In this document: positions 8,700 to 17,203 of the stretch, one piece after another
Layout of the letters: each line of letters starts with the position of its first letter
How positions within the stretch are numbered: the first letter of the stretch is position 1
NCBI GenBank assembly: GCA_017935675.1
Contig: JAGBHE010000067.1
Location: 62,001-126,000, forward strand
From: Clostridia bacterium
GTDB taxonomy: Bacteria > Bacillota > Clostridia > UBA1381
DNA length: 64,000 nucleotides
Direction of reading: 5' to 3'
Translations under genes and position numbers: made by a program
The notes under the pieces: generated by a model
Seen by the model: the letters and a program-made list of their open reading frames with translations, nothing else
The model's database searches: none
Told to the model about the DNA's origin: nothing

Positions 8700-9953
8700 T
8701 TATTCATCCTCATATGACAGTTCTTCCTCATCATCAAAATCGTCAATAAATTCGCTGTCACCGTCAACCTCATCATAAATGCTGGGTTCAGCCCTGCCCT
8801 CGTCTTCATATTCGGGGAATCCTTCATCAAAATCAATTTCCTCGTCAAAAAGCTCTTCTTCATATTCTGGCTTTTTCAGCGGCTTCAGCTCGCTTTCAGA
8901 TGTTACGATATCAATCTTCCAGCCCGTGAGCTTTGCAGCAAGACGAACATTCTGACCGCTTTTTCCGATAGCAAGCGACAGCTGCGCTGCGGGGACAACC
9001 ACCTGTGCAGAGTGATTTTCTTCATCAATAACCGTGCGAAGAACCTTTGCGGGGCTGAGACTTTCGGCAATATACGCAACAGGGTCGTCACTGTATTTTA
9101 CAATATCTATTTTTTCATCCTTCAGCTCATCGCCGATATTCTGAACTCTCATTCCCTTCGGGCCTATGCATGCTCCCTGAGGGTCAACGTTCGGGTCAGC
9201 GGAATAAACGGCAATTTTTGTTCTTGAGCCTGCTTCCCTTGCGATGTTTTTAATCTCAACTATACCTTGTTCAATTTCAGGAACCTCACGCTGGAAAAGA
9301 CATCTTACAAGCCCGGGATGAGTTCTTGACAGAATTATCTGCGTTCCCTTTGTTCCGTTTTTAACCTCGCTGACAAAGCATCTTATACTCTGATGAATAT
9401 AATACGTATCCCTCTCATTCTGCGGCTGTTCGCCAACCGGCAGAATCGCTTCTGTTTTTCCGATATCTATGAAAACATTTCCTTTGTCAATTTTCTGAAT
9501 ACTGCCGGTTATGATATCGTTAATTTTTTCGTTATACTCACGGTATATTATTTCTCTCTCTGCCTCTCTGATTCTCTGTGTAACAACCTGCTTCGCCGTC
9601 ATTGCCGTAATTCTTCCGAAATCATCCGGCGTCACCTCAACATCAACAAAGTCCCCGAGCTCCAGCGCGGGATTAAGCTTTTTCGCATCAAGAATAGAAA
9701 TCTCTATCTGAGGATCAAAAACCGCGTCATCCTCGACAACCTCCTTCTGAGTAAACACCTTAATTATTCCGGTAGTTCTGTCAAGTCTGACCTGAACATT
9801 CTGAGACTGGGCATAATTCTTCTTATAGCCTGCCAGCATCGCCGCTTCAATTGCGTCGAATATTACATCCTCTTCTATTCCCTTTTCCTTGCAGAGCACA
9901 CTCATAGCCTGAAGAAGCGTTTCCCTTTCCTGTTTTTTAGCATTTTTCTTCAT
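8700..9953 (-). CDS. nusA: Transcription termination/antitermination factor NusA
   Basis: NusA binds RNA polymerase and nascent RNA and modulates pausing, termination and antitermination. The 417 residues contain the N-terminal polymerase-binding domain (1-130), an S1 domain (about 135-200), and KH domains. The KH domains include DPVGACIGPKG-like (DPQGACIGPKGMR) and IGKSGQNVRLAAKLTGWKID. The last ~60 residues are very rich in Asp and Glu, an acidic tail. It follows rimP closely in the standard order. Confidence 0.97.
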   Translation of the reverse strand: MKKNAKKQERETLLQAMSVLCKEKGIEEDVIFDAIEAAMLAGYKKNYAQSQNVQVRLDRTTGIIKVFTQKEVVEDDAVFDPQIEISILDAKKLNPALELGDFVDVEVTPDDFGRITAMTAKQVVTQRIREAEREIIYREYNEKINDIITGSIQKIDKGNVFIDIGKTEAILPVGEQPQNERDTYYIHQSIRCFVSEVKNGTKGTQIILSRTHPGLVRCLFQREVPEIEQGIVEIKNIAREAGSRTKIAVYSADPNVDPQGACIGPKGMRVQNIGDELKDEKIDIVKYSDDPVAYIAESLSPAKVLRTVIDEENHSAQVVVPAAQLSLAIGKSGQNVRLAAKLTGWKIDIVTSESELKPLKKPEYEEELFDEEIDFDEGFPEYEDEGRAEPSIYDEVDGDSEFIDDFDDEEELSYEDE

Positions 9954-9973
9954 TTTTTAATAACCATTCCCTT

Positions 9974-10441
9974 CTAAAATCTAAACGCAAGCCTTACGAA
10001 AACAGCTTCGCGCAGCCCAAACGAAATGTCCGAACCGTCACATTCAACGGTTACAGTATCGCCGTCAAGACCCTTTAACAGACCGTCAAATTCCTTCATG
10101 CCGCCGATTGCACGGTAAAGCTTAACGGAAACCTCGCGTCCCGTAAAATAAGTAAATTCACGCTCCGTCTTAAGAATTCTGTCAACCCCCGGTGATGAAA
10201 CCTCAAGGCAATACGGCTCACTTATCGGGTCAAGCTTGTCATATCTGCTGCTGAACTCAACGCTGAATTTTTCGCAGTCATCTATTCCGGCGCCGCCCTC
10301 CTTGTCAATAAAAAGACGCAGGAAGTTCTCCTTATTCTCCTTCACATATTCCGCATGTACAAGAAAACAATCAAGTTTTTTTGCAGTCTCATCTCCGATT
10401 TCAAAAGCCAGCTTTACCGAATCAGTCAAAACGTCGGACAC
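9974..10441 (-). CDS. rimP: Ribosome maturation factor RimP
   Basis: RimP assists 30S subunit assembly. The 155-aa protein shows the family core LRLFIDKEGGAGIDDCE and YCLEVSSPGVDR, followed by a C-terminal SH3-like domain. It is the first gene of the nusA-infB operon and has a leader of about 120 bases containing a hairpin, downstream of a consensus promoter. Confidence 0.94.
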   Translation of the reverse strand: MSDVLTDSVKLAFEIGDETAKKLDCFLVHAEYVKENKENFLRLFIDKEGGAGIDDCEKFSVEFSSRYDKLDPISEPYCLEVSSPGVDRILKTEREFTYFTGREVSVKLYRAIGGMKEFDGLLKGLDGDTVTVECDGSDISFGLREAVFVRLAFRF

Positions 10442-10512
10442 ATCCTTTCATCAAAGCAATACGCCGCGAAAAAATAAATACCGCGGCAAAAATCAAATTT
10501 CTCAAACTGTAG

Positions 10513-10540
10513 AAAAGAGCGGGCTTTCGCCCACTCTTTT
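10513..10540 (-). terminator. Terminator-like hairpin in the rimP leader
   Basis: AAAAGAG-GGGC pairs with GCCC-CTCTTTT across a 4-base loop with one mismatch. On the minus strand it lies 20-50 bases after the predicted transcription start. Its 3' arm ends in CTCTTTT, but there is no longer T-run. It could end cwlD transcription or act as an attenuator ahead of rimP-nusA. Confidence 0.6.
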
Positions 10541-10566
10541 GTCAACACTTATCAAACTGTACTTAC

Positions 10567-10595
10567 ATTATACCACAATGAAAATAAAATATCAA
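10567..10595 (-). promoter_or_regulatory. Consensus promoter of the rimP-nusA-infB operon
   Basis: On the minus strand TTGATA (10595-10590) and TATAAT (10572-10567) are separated by exactly 17 bases, in an AT-rich context. The predicted start near 10560 gives a leader of about 120 bases to rimP. Confidence 0.85.
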
Positions 10596-10755
10596 TAGTT
10601 TTTTTCAAATTTTTCCGAAAAAATCGCATCACTTCAATAAAAACCGTGTTTTTTTACATAAATGAAGTCAAATAAAGCTTAATATGTGTATAAATTATCA
10701 TTAAGTTTATTCAGCGAAAAAGCAAGGATATTTGCCTGTACACAAAAAACTCCTG

Positions 10756-11448
10756 TTATAAATAATAATCCTCTATCGCCTCGGCTATTGCCCATGCAAG
10801 CTTTGCCTGGTAGTCACTGTCGGTAAGCTTTTGTTCCTCCTGCTCATTTGACAGAAATCCGCATTCTGCAAGAATTGCCGGAACAGGAGGTTTTTTCATA
10901 AGAAACAGACTTTCATCCGCCGTCTTTACGGCATGGGTTGCAGCTCCGGTTATCTTTGCTACTCTGTCTTGTATCGATACGGCAAGAGGCTCTATTTCCT
11001 CATGATTTTTTGAATAAAAAATATGAAGTCCGTTTGCGCTTTTATTTGTGAAGGAATTCATATGTATGCTTACAAACAAATCAGCTCCGCTGTTTTTCAT
11101 TATCGAAAGCCGGGCGCGCATATCACTGCGTTTCATTTCCCTTATTGTTGTACAGCTGTCATCATATATACCCTTATCCCCCGTTCTTGTCATTACAACC
11201 GAGAAGCCCTTTCCCTCCAGCACCTCGGCAAGCTTCATTGATATAGAAAGATTTACATCCTTTTCAAGGGTTCCGCGCTGTCCGACAGCACCGCCGTCGG
11301 GATCACCGTGCCCGGCGTCGATTATAATTCTCTCCTTCGCCCCGTCTTCTGCCGCCTCGGAAAGCATATATGTCACGGCAGCACACAGCAGCGAAGCAAT
11401 AACAACTGTAAAAAATATAATAAGTACACGCTTATGAATCACAAACAC
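10756..11448 (-). CDS. cwlD: N-acetylmuramoyl-L-alanine amidase, CwlD-like
   Basis: This Amidase_3 enzyme cuts the MurNAc-L-Ala bond of peptidoglycan; CwlD proper works in spore cortex muramic-lactam formation. The 230-aa protein has one N-terminal membrane segment (about 8-30). The zinc site follows: IIIDAGHGDPDGG (His47), Glu62 in LEKDVNLS, and FVSIHMNSF. The catalytic-side Glu is in ILAECGFLSN. The start is GTG at 11446-11448 with GGAGGG six bases upstream. The CwlD name rests on size, architecture and host type; a general wall amidase is the alternative. Confidence 0.85.
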   Translation of the reverse strand: MFVIHKRVLIIFFTVVIASLLCAAVTYMLSEAAEDGAKERIIIDAGHGDPDGGAVGQRGTLEKDVNLSISMKLAEVLEGKGFSVVMTRTGDKGIYDDSCTTIREMKRSDMRARLSIMKNSGADLFVSIHMNSFTNKSANGLHIFYSKNHEEIEPLAVSIQDRVAKITGAATHAVKTADESLFLMKKPPVPAILAECGFLSNEQEEQKLTDSDYQAKLAWAIAEAIEDYYL

Positions 11449-11471
11449 AAAAATCCCTCCGGCAAATATAT

Positions 11472-11500
11472 AATACGGCTGAATTAACCGCCGTATATTA
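11472..11500 (-). terminator. Possible terminator hairpin of locus A operon
   Basis: ATACGGC (11473-11479) pairs with GCCGTAT (11490-11496), followed on the minus strand by an AT-rich tail (TATTATATATTTG). It lies between the last enzyme gene of locus A and cwlD. The stem is short and the T-run imperfect, so the call is tentative. Confidence 0.4.
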
Positions 11501-11594
11501 TCACTATGCCGTTTTTTCTCCGATAATGTTTTAAGGCATGTCCTTTATTCATGAAAAAATCCGGATTTGCAGACTCAAAAGCATAAATCTTCTT

Positions 11595-12539
11595 TCAGTG
11601 TTCCTCATATACCTTTTCAATTGCAGCAATTATCTTATATCCATATTCACCATCAACAATTAAAGATGGTTCTCCATTAATATATTTCTTAAACTCCGCA
11701 AGCTGTCTATGCATAGCTTTATTATCTTCCTTAACATCAATATATTCCCATGTACCATCCTTATTAATAAATAATTCACTTGAACCAGTAACCTTGGCGC
11801 AGCCTTTTTCGAAATAATAAATGCATTCATATCCAACACTGCTATATCCGGAAAAAGTAATTGCAGAACTGGGCCCATCCTTAAACTTAACAAAAAACTG
11901 TGCGTGTCCTTCCACATCATAATCGTTATTCACATTTCCTATTAATGAATGAATTTCCACATCGGTAATTCCAATTAAATAAAATAATTTATCAAGCGCA
12001 TGTGCTCCGTAATTTATTACAATGCCCCCGCCGGATTTTTCTTTCTGCAAAAACCATTTAGGTCTGCGATCATTAAAATAATCAACAGTTCTGAGCTCTG
12101 TGCTCATACAAAGCTTGCCAAGCTCGCTTGAGTCAATTATTTCTTTAAGCTTCGTATTTGCCTTAAAAAATCTTTGTATATGTCCTATTGCAAGCTTTTT
12201 CCCGCTTTTTTCAGCCGCCTCATTCATAAGTGCTGCTTCTTTCGTGTTATTAGCCATCGGCTTTTCAACAAGTACATGCAGTCCGTTTTCCAAAAAAAAT
12301 ACTGTTGATTCGCAGTGCAAGAAATGCGGAAGATTAATAATTACCGCCTCTGCATCAGTCATTTTCGGTATTTCGTGATAATCAAAGAAATAATTTGTTT
12401 TATATTTTTCAGCTGCTTCTTTAGCTTTATCCTTAATTACATCGCAGACCGCAACAAGCTGAAAATCATTAGACTCATATATCGCATCAAGGTGTTCTTC
12501 AGAAATAATGCCTAAACCTACAACAGCTATCTTTATCAT
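11595..12539 (-). CDS. Gfo/Idh/MocA-family NAD(P)-dependent oxidoreductase
   Basis: The family oxidises or reduces sugars and related polyols with NAD(P). The 314 residues start with the Rossmann motif VVGLGIISEEH, carry VLVEKPMANN near 90-100 with the catalytic Lys, and have the C-terminal-domain motif GGGIVINYGAHALD. GGAG lies 8 bases before the ATG. It is the last gene of the locus A enzyme run. The substrate cannot be read from sequence; a product of the imported glycan is the natural inference from position. Confidence 0.85.
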   Translation of the reverse strand: MIKIAVVGLGIISEEHLDAIYESNDFQLVAVCDVIKDKAKEAAEKYKTNYFFDYHEIPKMTDAEAVIINLPHFLHCESTVFFLENGLHVLVEKPMANNTKEAALMNEAAEKSGKKLAIGHIQRFFKANTKLKEIIDSSELGKLCMSTELRTVDYFNDRRPKWFLQKEKSGGGIVINYGAHALDKLFYLIGITDVEIHSLIGNVNNDYDVEGHAQFFVKFKDGPSSAITFSGYSSVGYECIYYFEKGCAKVTGSSELFINKDGTWEYIDVKEDNKAMHRQLAEFKKYINGEPSLIVDGEYGYKIIAAIEKVYEEH

Positions 12540-12552
12540 AATTTATACTCCT

Positions 12553-13776
12553 TCAATCACATACTATCTTTAATTTTGCGAGCCCTCCTTCTGAGGTTTC
12601 TCTATATATACACGGAATGTCTCTTCCTGTGTTGTACATTGTTTCAATCACTGAATCAAGTGAAATTTTTCTCTTATCGTGAAGCATTTCGGCAAGACTT
12701 ACCGCATCAACCGCTCTCATAGCAAAAGCAGCATTGCGTTCAATACAAGGTATTTGTACAAGTCCGTTTATCGGATCACAGGTAAGACCTAAATGATGTT
12801 CTAATGCAATTTCTGCCGAACACTCAATCTGCGAAAGATTAAGTCCTTTTAAAAATGCAAATGCTGCTGCCGCCATTGCACAAGCGCTTCCAAGTTCAGC
12901 CTGACAGCCGCATTCCGCACCGCTGATTGATGCATTGTGCTTAATAAGATTCCCAATTATTCCTGCTACTGCAATAGCAGAAACCAAACTTTCATCACTG
13001 TAGCCGCGCTCTATTTGCTTAAACATAAGTACAGCCGGCAACACTCCCGACGCTCCGCAGGTTGGAGCTGTTACCATCATTTCACCGCATGCATTCTCTT
13101 CGCTTGCAGCATATGCAAACGCCGACATCATATATATCTCTTTTTCATGCCCAAATGCCTTTTTATTTCCTTCGTCAAATAATATTTTAGCCTTTCTTTT
13201 GACTTTCAGCCCTCCCGGAATAACTCCCTCTGAATTTATCCCTATATTAATGGTTTCCCTCATTCGCTCTAAAACCCTATACAGGTATTCTTTTATTTCA
13301 GTTCCTTCATTCATGAATACATATTCATCAAGACCTATTCCTTTTTTTCTAACAACGGCTTCTATATCACTAAAATGCGCTTCCCGATAAATCAAATTTT
13401 GCTTTTTGTTCTTTTCCCCATAAACTATTATTGTACCGCCACCAACACTTAAAAATGTTTTTTCATATATTTTTTCTTCACCGTTATAAGCTAAAATACA
13501 CATTGTATTTGGATGTGGCAGGTCATTTTTTCCCTCATCAAAAAAAATTTTAACCTTATCCTCACCTATAGTTTTTTTTATTGCATAGTCAGTTCTGTGC
13601 CCTTTACCGGTTTTTGCAAGTGACCCATACAAATATACCTCAAAGCGTTCTGCATATGGCACTTCTCTCATCGCCGTTAAACAGGCATTAGACGGTGCCA
13701 TTGTATGTGAACTTGATGGTCCTCTTCCAATACGAAATATTTCTCTGATACTGTACATTCCATTTACAAATTCCAT
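12553..13776 (-). CDS. L-serine ammonia-lyase, iron-sulfur dependent, single chain
   Basis: The enzyme deaminates L-serine to pyruvate using a 4Fe-4S cluster. The protein is 407 aa with the N-terminal beta domain (GRGPSSSHTMAPSNA) and the C-terminal alpha domain fused, as in SdaA. Cluster and active-site cysteines are present in APTCGASGV, GAECGCQAELGSA and LTCDPINGLVQIPC. The ATG at 13776 follows GAGG by six bases. What is odd is the context: it lies in a run of sugar enzymes between a DapA-like and a Gfo/Idh gene, behind a PL8 lyase. It may handle serine released from the substrate, or a serine-like sugar acid. Confidence 0.88.
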   Translation of the reverse strand: MEFVNGMYSIREIFRIGRGPSSSHTMAPSNACLTAMREVPYAERFEVYLYGSLAKTGKGHRTDYAIKKTIGEDKVKIFFDEGKNDLPHPNTMCILAYNGEEKIYEKTFLSVGGGTIIVYGEKNKKQNLIYREAHFSDIEAVVRKKGIGLDEYVFMNEGTEIKEYLYRVLERMRETINIGINSEGVIPGGLKVKRKAKILFDEGNKKAFGHEKEIYMMSAFAYAASEENACGEMMVTAPTCGASGVLPAVLMFKQIERGYSDESLVSAIAVAGIIGNLIKHNASISGAECGCQAELGSACAMAAAAFAFLKGLNLSQIECSAEIALEHHLGLTCDPINGLVQIPCIERNAAFAMRAVDAVSLAEMLHDKRKISLDSVIETMYNTGRDIPCIYRETSEGGLAKLKIVCD

Positions 13777-13803
13777 AAATAACCTCAATTATTTTTTGCC
13801 CGT

Positions 13804-14865
13804 TTAATATTTCCAGTCATTCAAATTATTGAAAATGAAATCGTCATCATTTAAATCGGGATACATCCTGTAAACTCTTTCGATTTCCTCTTTCTGTCCC
13901 TCTGACATTTTTTCATCAGGATTAAGACAAAATGTATTTTTCATAAGCCCCTGCTTTTTTAACACCTCATGGAGTCCTGCTATGCATCCCGCAAAATTAT
14001 GTGCAGTATCGAAAAATGCACTGTTTATATCCGTTACGGCTGCTGCAAGCGACAAAAGCTCGGGACTGATTTCTGATTTATCTTTTTCCTCCTTAAGCAT
14101 TCGGAACAGTTCAACCGCTTTTTTTGTCCACACTGACCAATGTCCGAGTAAACCGCCGTCAAATCCCTTTTCAACTGTTTTTCCATTCAAATCGAATTTA
14201 TATTTTGTAAGTAAATCTATTACTATATTATCGTCATTTCCTGTATAAAGTGTTATATCATCACATCTTTCTGATGATGCGACGGCTCTTACAACGTCAA
14301 GGGTTGAATATCTGTTGAAGGAGGCACATTTTATCGCAGCAACATTTGAAACAGTGCACACCTTTTCCCAATAGTCATATGTAAAATGTCTTCCGCCGCA
14401 GGCAGTCTGCAGGTAAAAGCCTATAACCGGCATTATTTCAGCAACGGCTTTTGTTCTCTCAATCATATAATCTTCACTCATATTATTAAGTCCGCCGGGA
14501 CTTAAAAGAACTGCATCAAATCCATATTTCTTTGCAAGCCTTGCTTCTTTTACCGCCTGCTCAATTCTGCCGCAAGCTCCTGTAACTTTTACCAAAACAA
14601 CATCGTTTTCTTTTTCATATCTTTCAATTTCATCAGAAACAATTTTCAGAACAGGCTCAAACAAATTTATTTCAGGTTTGCGTATCTCAAACTGCGTTGT
14701 ATGAACTGCTGTTGCAATGCCTCCGACACCGCAATTCAAATAATATCTCATCAGCAGCCTCTGACCTTGTTCGTCAAGATTTCTTTTATCATCCAAAACA
14801 AGCGGTGTTGCGGGAATTATTGTACCTTTTTTCAATATTTCAAGGGCTTTTAAATGTCTGTCCAT
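13804..14865 (-). CDS. DapA-family (dihydrodipicolinate synthase-like) Schiff-base aldolase
   Basis: Members of this TIM-barrel family form or cleave C-C bonds next to a keto acid such as pyruvate, by a Lys Schiff base (DapA, NanA, KDG aldolases). The 353 residues retain the Lys in AAIKCASFN (about K179) and a Tyr in GFYLQTACGG (about Y151). The N-terminal GxxxxxTPL motif is seen as IIPATPLVLDD. It is clearly divergent from true DapA, and the neighbourhood is carbohydrate catabolism, so a sugar-acid aldolase is more likely than lysine synthesis. The ATG at 14865 has an AAGGAG nine bases upstream; 14871 is an alternative. Confidence 0.78.
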   Translation of the reverse strand: MDRHLKALEILKKGTIIPATPLVLDDKRNLDEQGQRLLMRYYLNCGVGGIATAVHTTQFEIRKPEINLFEPVLKIVSDEIERYEKENDVVLVKVTGACGRIEQAVKEARLAKKYGFDAVLLSPGGLNNMSEDYMIERTKAVAEIMPVIGFYLQTACGGRHFTYDYWEKVCTVSNVAAIKCASFNRYSTLDVVRAVASSERCDDITLYTGNDDNIVIDLLTKYKFDLNGKTVEKGFDGGLLGHWSVWTKKAVELFRMLKEEKDKSEISPELLSLAAAVTDINSAFFDTAHNFAGCIAGLHEVLKKQGLMKNTFCLNPDEKMSEGQKEEIERVYRMYPDLNDDDFIFNNLNDWKY

Positions 14866-14882
14866 GATCATTATCTCCTTTT

Positions 14883-15899
14883 TTAATAGCTTCCTTTTCT
14901 CTCTTCAAAATGAGTTGGTTTTTCAAGAGTTCTTCCGCCATCCAAAATATATTCGGCCTGCCAGCGGATAAGTGTTTTTGCCGAAACCGAAGGATAACCG
15001 AATGTTTCCATTGCAAGTGAAGCATCATTAAGGTATGCATCACAACCCGGCTCGTCTGCAAAAACAGGCTCTTTGCCGAGATATTCGCCAAGCTCCGCGG
15101 CTGCTTTTTTTATTGAAACCGTTTCAGGACCTGTAACATTCATTATTTTCATCGGAGATGAAGCGTGCAAAAGTGAACGGATTGCAATTTCATTTGCACT
15201 GCCCTGCCAAATAAAATTAAAACACGGAGTTGAAAGGCTGATTGGAATATTATTTAAGATTTTATGAGCAAGATCGTATAATACGCCGTAACGAAGATCA
15301 ACCGCAAAATTAAGTCTGTATATAAGCACCTTTGTTCCGTATGTATTAGCGGCATACTCAAATGCGCGCTCACGTGCCAAACAGCTCATCGTGTATTCAC
15401 CGATAGGACCTATTTTGTCGCACTCACGGCATCCGCCTTCTGACAGTTTAACAATCGGATAAATATTACCTGAAGAAAATACAACGATGTTTGAATTCTT
15501 AAATTTGTCAACAGTAAAAGCAGGCAATGTGGAATTCATAGCCCATGTCTGCCACTCGTTACCGTCAGTGCCGAATTTTTTCCCTGCCATGTATATTATA
15601 TTTTCAACATCGGGCAGAGAATAAAGCTTTTCTTTATCCAGAAGATCCATTGATATTACTTCTATACCGTTATCAAGCATATATTTTTTGGCAATTGCAT
15701 CGCTTCCTCTTGAAACAGCAAAAACCTTTTTTTTAATCCCTGCTTTTTTTACAGCATTTTTTGTTAATACAGCAAGCGTTGGTCCCATTTTCCCGCCTGC
15801 GCCAAGAATCATTATATTCCCTTTAATTTTTACAATATCACTAATCAGATTATATGATGGTGTTGTAAGCATATCGTTTAATTTCTCTTCAGTCCACAT
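14883..15899 (-). CDS. Extended SDR (NAD-dependent epimerase/dehydratase-like) with altered YxxxK
   Basis: The protein has the nucleotide-binding ILGAGGKMG near residues 31-39 and the substrate-side FSSGNIYP, typical of extended short-chain dehydrogenases. Where YxxxK is expected it reads GEYTMSC, so Tyr169 is present but the Lys is replaced by Cys173. The reaction is unknown; sugar epimerisation or oxidation is inferred from family and operon. The ATG at 15899 overlaps the M20 stop by 11 bases and follows AAAGG; an upstream ATG at 15917 lacks a ribosome site. Confidence 0.78.
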   Translation of the reverse strand: MWTEEKLNDMLTTPSYNLISDIVKIKGNIMILGAGGKMGPTLAVLTKNAVKKAGIKKKVFAVSRGSDAIAKKYMLDNGIEVISMDLLDKEKLYSLPDVENIIYMAGKKFGTDGNEWQTWAMNSTLPAFTVDKFKNSNIVVFSSGNIYPIVKLSEGGCRECDKIGPIGEYTMSCLARERAFEYAANTYGTKVLIYRLNFAVDLRYGVLYDLAHKILNNIPISLSTPCFNFIWQGSANEIAIRSLLHASSPMKIMNVTGPETVSIKKAAAELGEYLGKEPVFADEPGCDAYLNDASLAMETFGYPSVSAKTLIRWQAEYILDGGRTLEKPTHFEERKGSY

Positions 15900-17202
15900 A
15901 GTATTCAAGCCTTTCATTATTTAAATATTTAATATATTCTTCTTTTGTAAGTTTAGGGTTAAATTCATCTTTTATCTTTTTCGCCTTTTCACATCCGTTA
16001 TACAATAAATCAGCAACAGTACACGCAAGTATCTTTGTTGAAAGAATATATGCACTCTCTTTATCGCAAACCTCCATCTGCTTACTGTGCAGCTCGCCTT
16101 GAAATCCTCCGACAGACGGCTGAATAACAGGCATCAGATGACTTAAATCACCAAGGTCTGTCGAACCGACAATTTCATTTCCATATTTTATATTGCTGCC
16201 AACAAACATTTTTGCATTTTCTTCAAGTATGTCAGACAATCCCTCACATTCACATATCGGCAAGTATCCGGGGATATCTTCTATTTCAACCTCTGCACCA
16301 ATAATTTCAGCCGCACCCCTGACCGTTCTGTCAACAGCTTTGTTTCCTCTGTAAACAGCCTCAAGAGATGCTCCGCGTATATACATATCAACGCATACTT
16401 CATCAGGAACTGAATTTACAGCATCTCCGCCTTTTGTTATTATCGGATGAATTCTTATTTTATCTTCTTCGCGAAATGTTTCCCTGTTTGAATGGATACC
16501 TATTATTGCTATTGCAGCAGCATTTAAAGCGTTTATTCCATCAAACGGTTTGCTTCCGTGAGTTGCTCTGCCTTTAAAAATAACGGTTTTTGCTAAAAAT
16601 CCGAGATTGTGACCCTTTGCATAGACTGCCGCATAAGGCTCTGACGGCTGTGCATGAAACATAATTGACATATCAACATCATCAAATCCACCCTCATAAA
16701 TTATCTGCTGCTTTCCTCCGAAATATTTAATTATTCCGCTGTCACGAAGTGATTTCCGATAATCCATATCAAGAAATTCCTCTGCAGGAACAGCAAAAAA
16801 TGTAACGCTTCCATCAAGCTCATTCATCATACCGCTTGCTTTAATTGCCTGCGCTACTCCAAGCATAGAAGCGATCTGAACATTATGACCGCATGCATGT
16901 GCTGCTCCGCTATCATCAGCGAAGCTGTGTCCTTTACACTTAACAGCATCAAGCTCACCTAAAACGCAAACATTAACTCCATCGCTTTTCCCCTTGATTT
17001 TTCCCTTAACACCTGTTACAGCATGAGGATATGTAAACGCAATTTCAAGCTCTGAGAATTTGTTTCTCACAATTTGCGATGTATTTTCCTCTCTGTACCC
17101 TATTTCAGGTCTTTTTAAAATTTCTTCACCAATTTTTATTATCTCGTCACGGTTTTTGTCAATTGCTTGTATAAGGTTTAACTTTATATCATTTATATCC
17201 AT
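15889..17202 (-). CDS. M20-family amidohydrolase / deacylase
   Basis: M20 metal hydrolases remove acyl or aminoacyl groups from amides. The 437 residues carry the metal-site motifs GELDAV (Asp85), HACGHN (His106) and PAEE (Glu141-142), a dimerisation domain (about 200-315) and a C-terminal STDLGDLSH. There is no signal peptide, so it acts in the cytoplasm. Its closest visible style is the AbgB/HipO-like amidohydrolase group. In this locus it may cleave an N-acyl or amino-acid amide on the imported sugar; the actual substrate is unknown. Confidence 0.85.
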   Translation of the reverse strand: MDINDIKLNLIQAIDKNRDEIIKIGEEILKRPEIGYREENTSQIVRNKFSELEIAFTYPHAVTGVKGKIKGKSDGVNVCVLGELDAVKCKGHSFADDSGAAHACGHNVQIASMLGVAQAIKASGMMNELDGSVTFFAVPAEEFLDMDYRKSLRDSGIIKYFGGKQQIIYEGGFDDVDMSIMFHAQPSEPYAAVYAKGHNLGFLAKTVIFKGRATHGSKPFDGINALNAAAIAIIGIHSNRETFREEDKIRIHPIITKGGDAVNSVPDEVCVDMYIRGASLEAVYRGNKAVDRTVRGAAEIIGAEVEIEDIPGYLPICECEGLSDILEENAKMFVGSNIKYGNEIVGSTDLGDLSHLMPVIQPSVGGFQGELHSKQMEVCDKESAYILSTKILACTVADLLYNGCEKAKKIKDEFNPKLTKEEYIKYLNNERLEYYVD

Positions 17203-17203
17203 A

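Larger units (their letters stand above)
10442..10755 (-). other. Gene-free 314 bp: rimP leader and promoter, cwlD 3' flank
   Basis: The stretch holds the rimP operon promoter (10567-10595), its leader with two hairpins (10513-10540 and a GCCGCG/CGCGGC pair near 10463-10488), and an AT-rich segment up to the cwlD stop. No coding frame with a ribosome binding site was found. Confidence 0.7.

Noticed and set aside
13804..14865. Annotation as true dihydrodipicolinate synthase for lysine synthesis
   Set aside because: The active-site neighbourhood is divergent and the gene is embedded in a glycan operon far from lysine genes; only the family name is supported.
14840..15091. Minus-strand frame overlapping the SDR and DapA-like genes
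   Set aside because: It lies in another frame over two well supported genes and lacks a ribosome site of its own.
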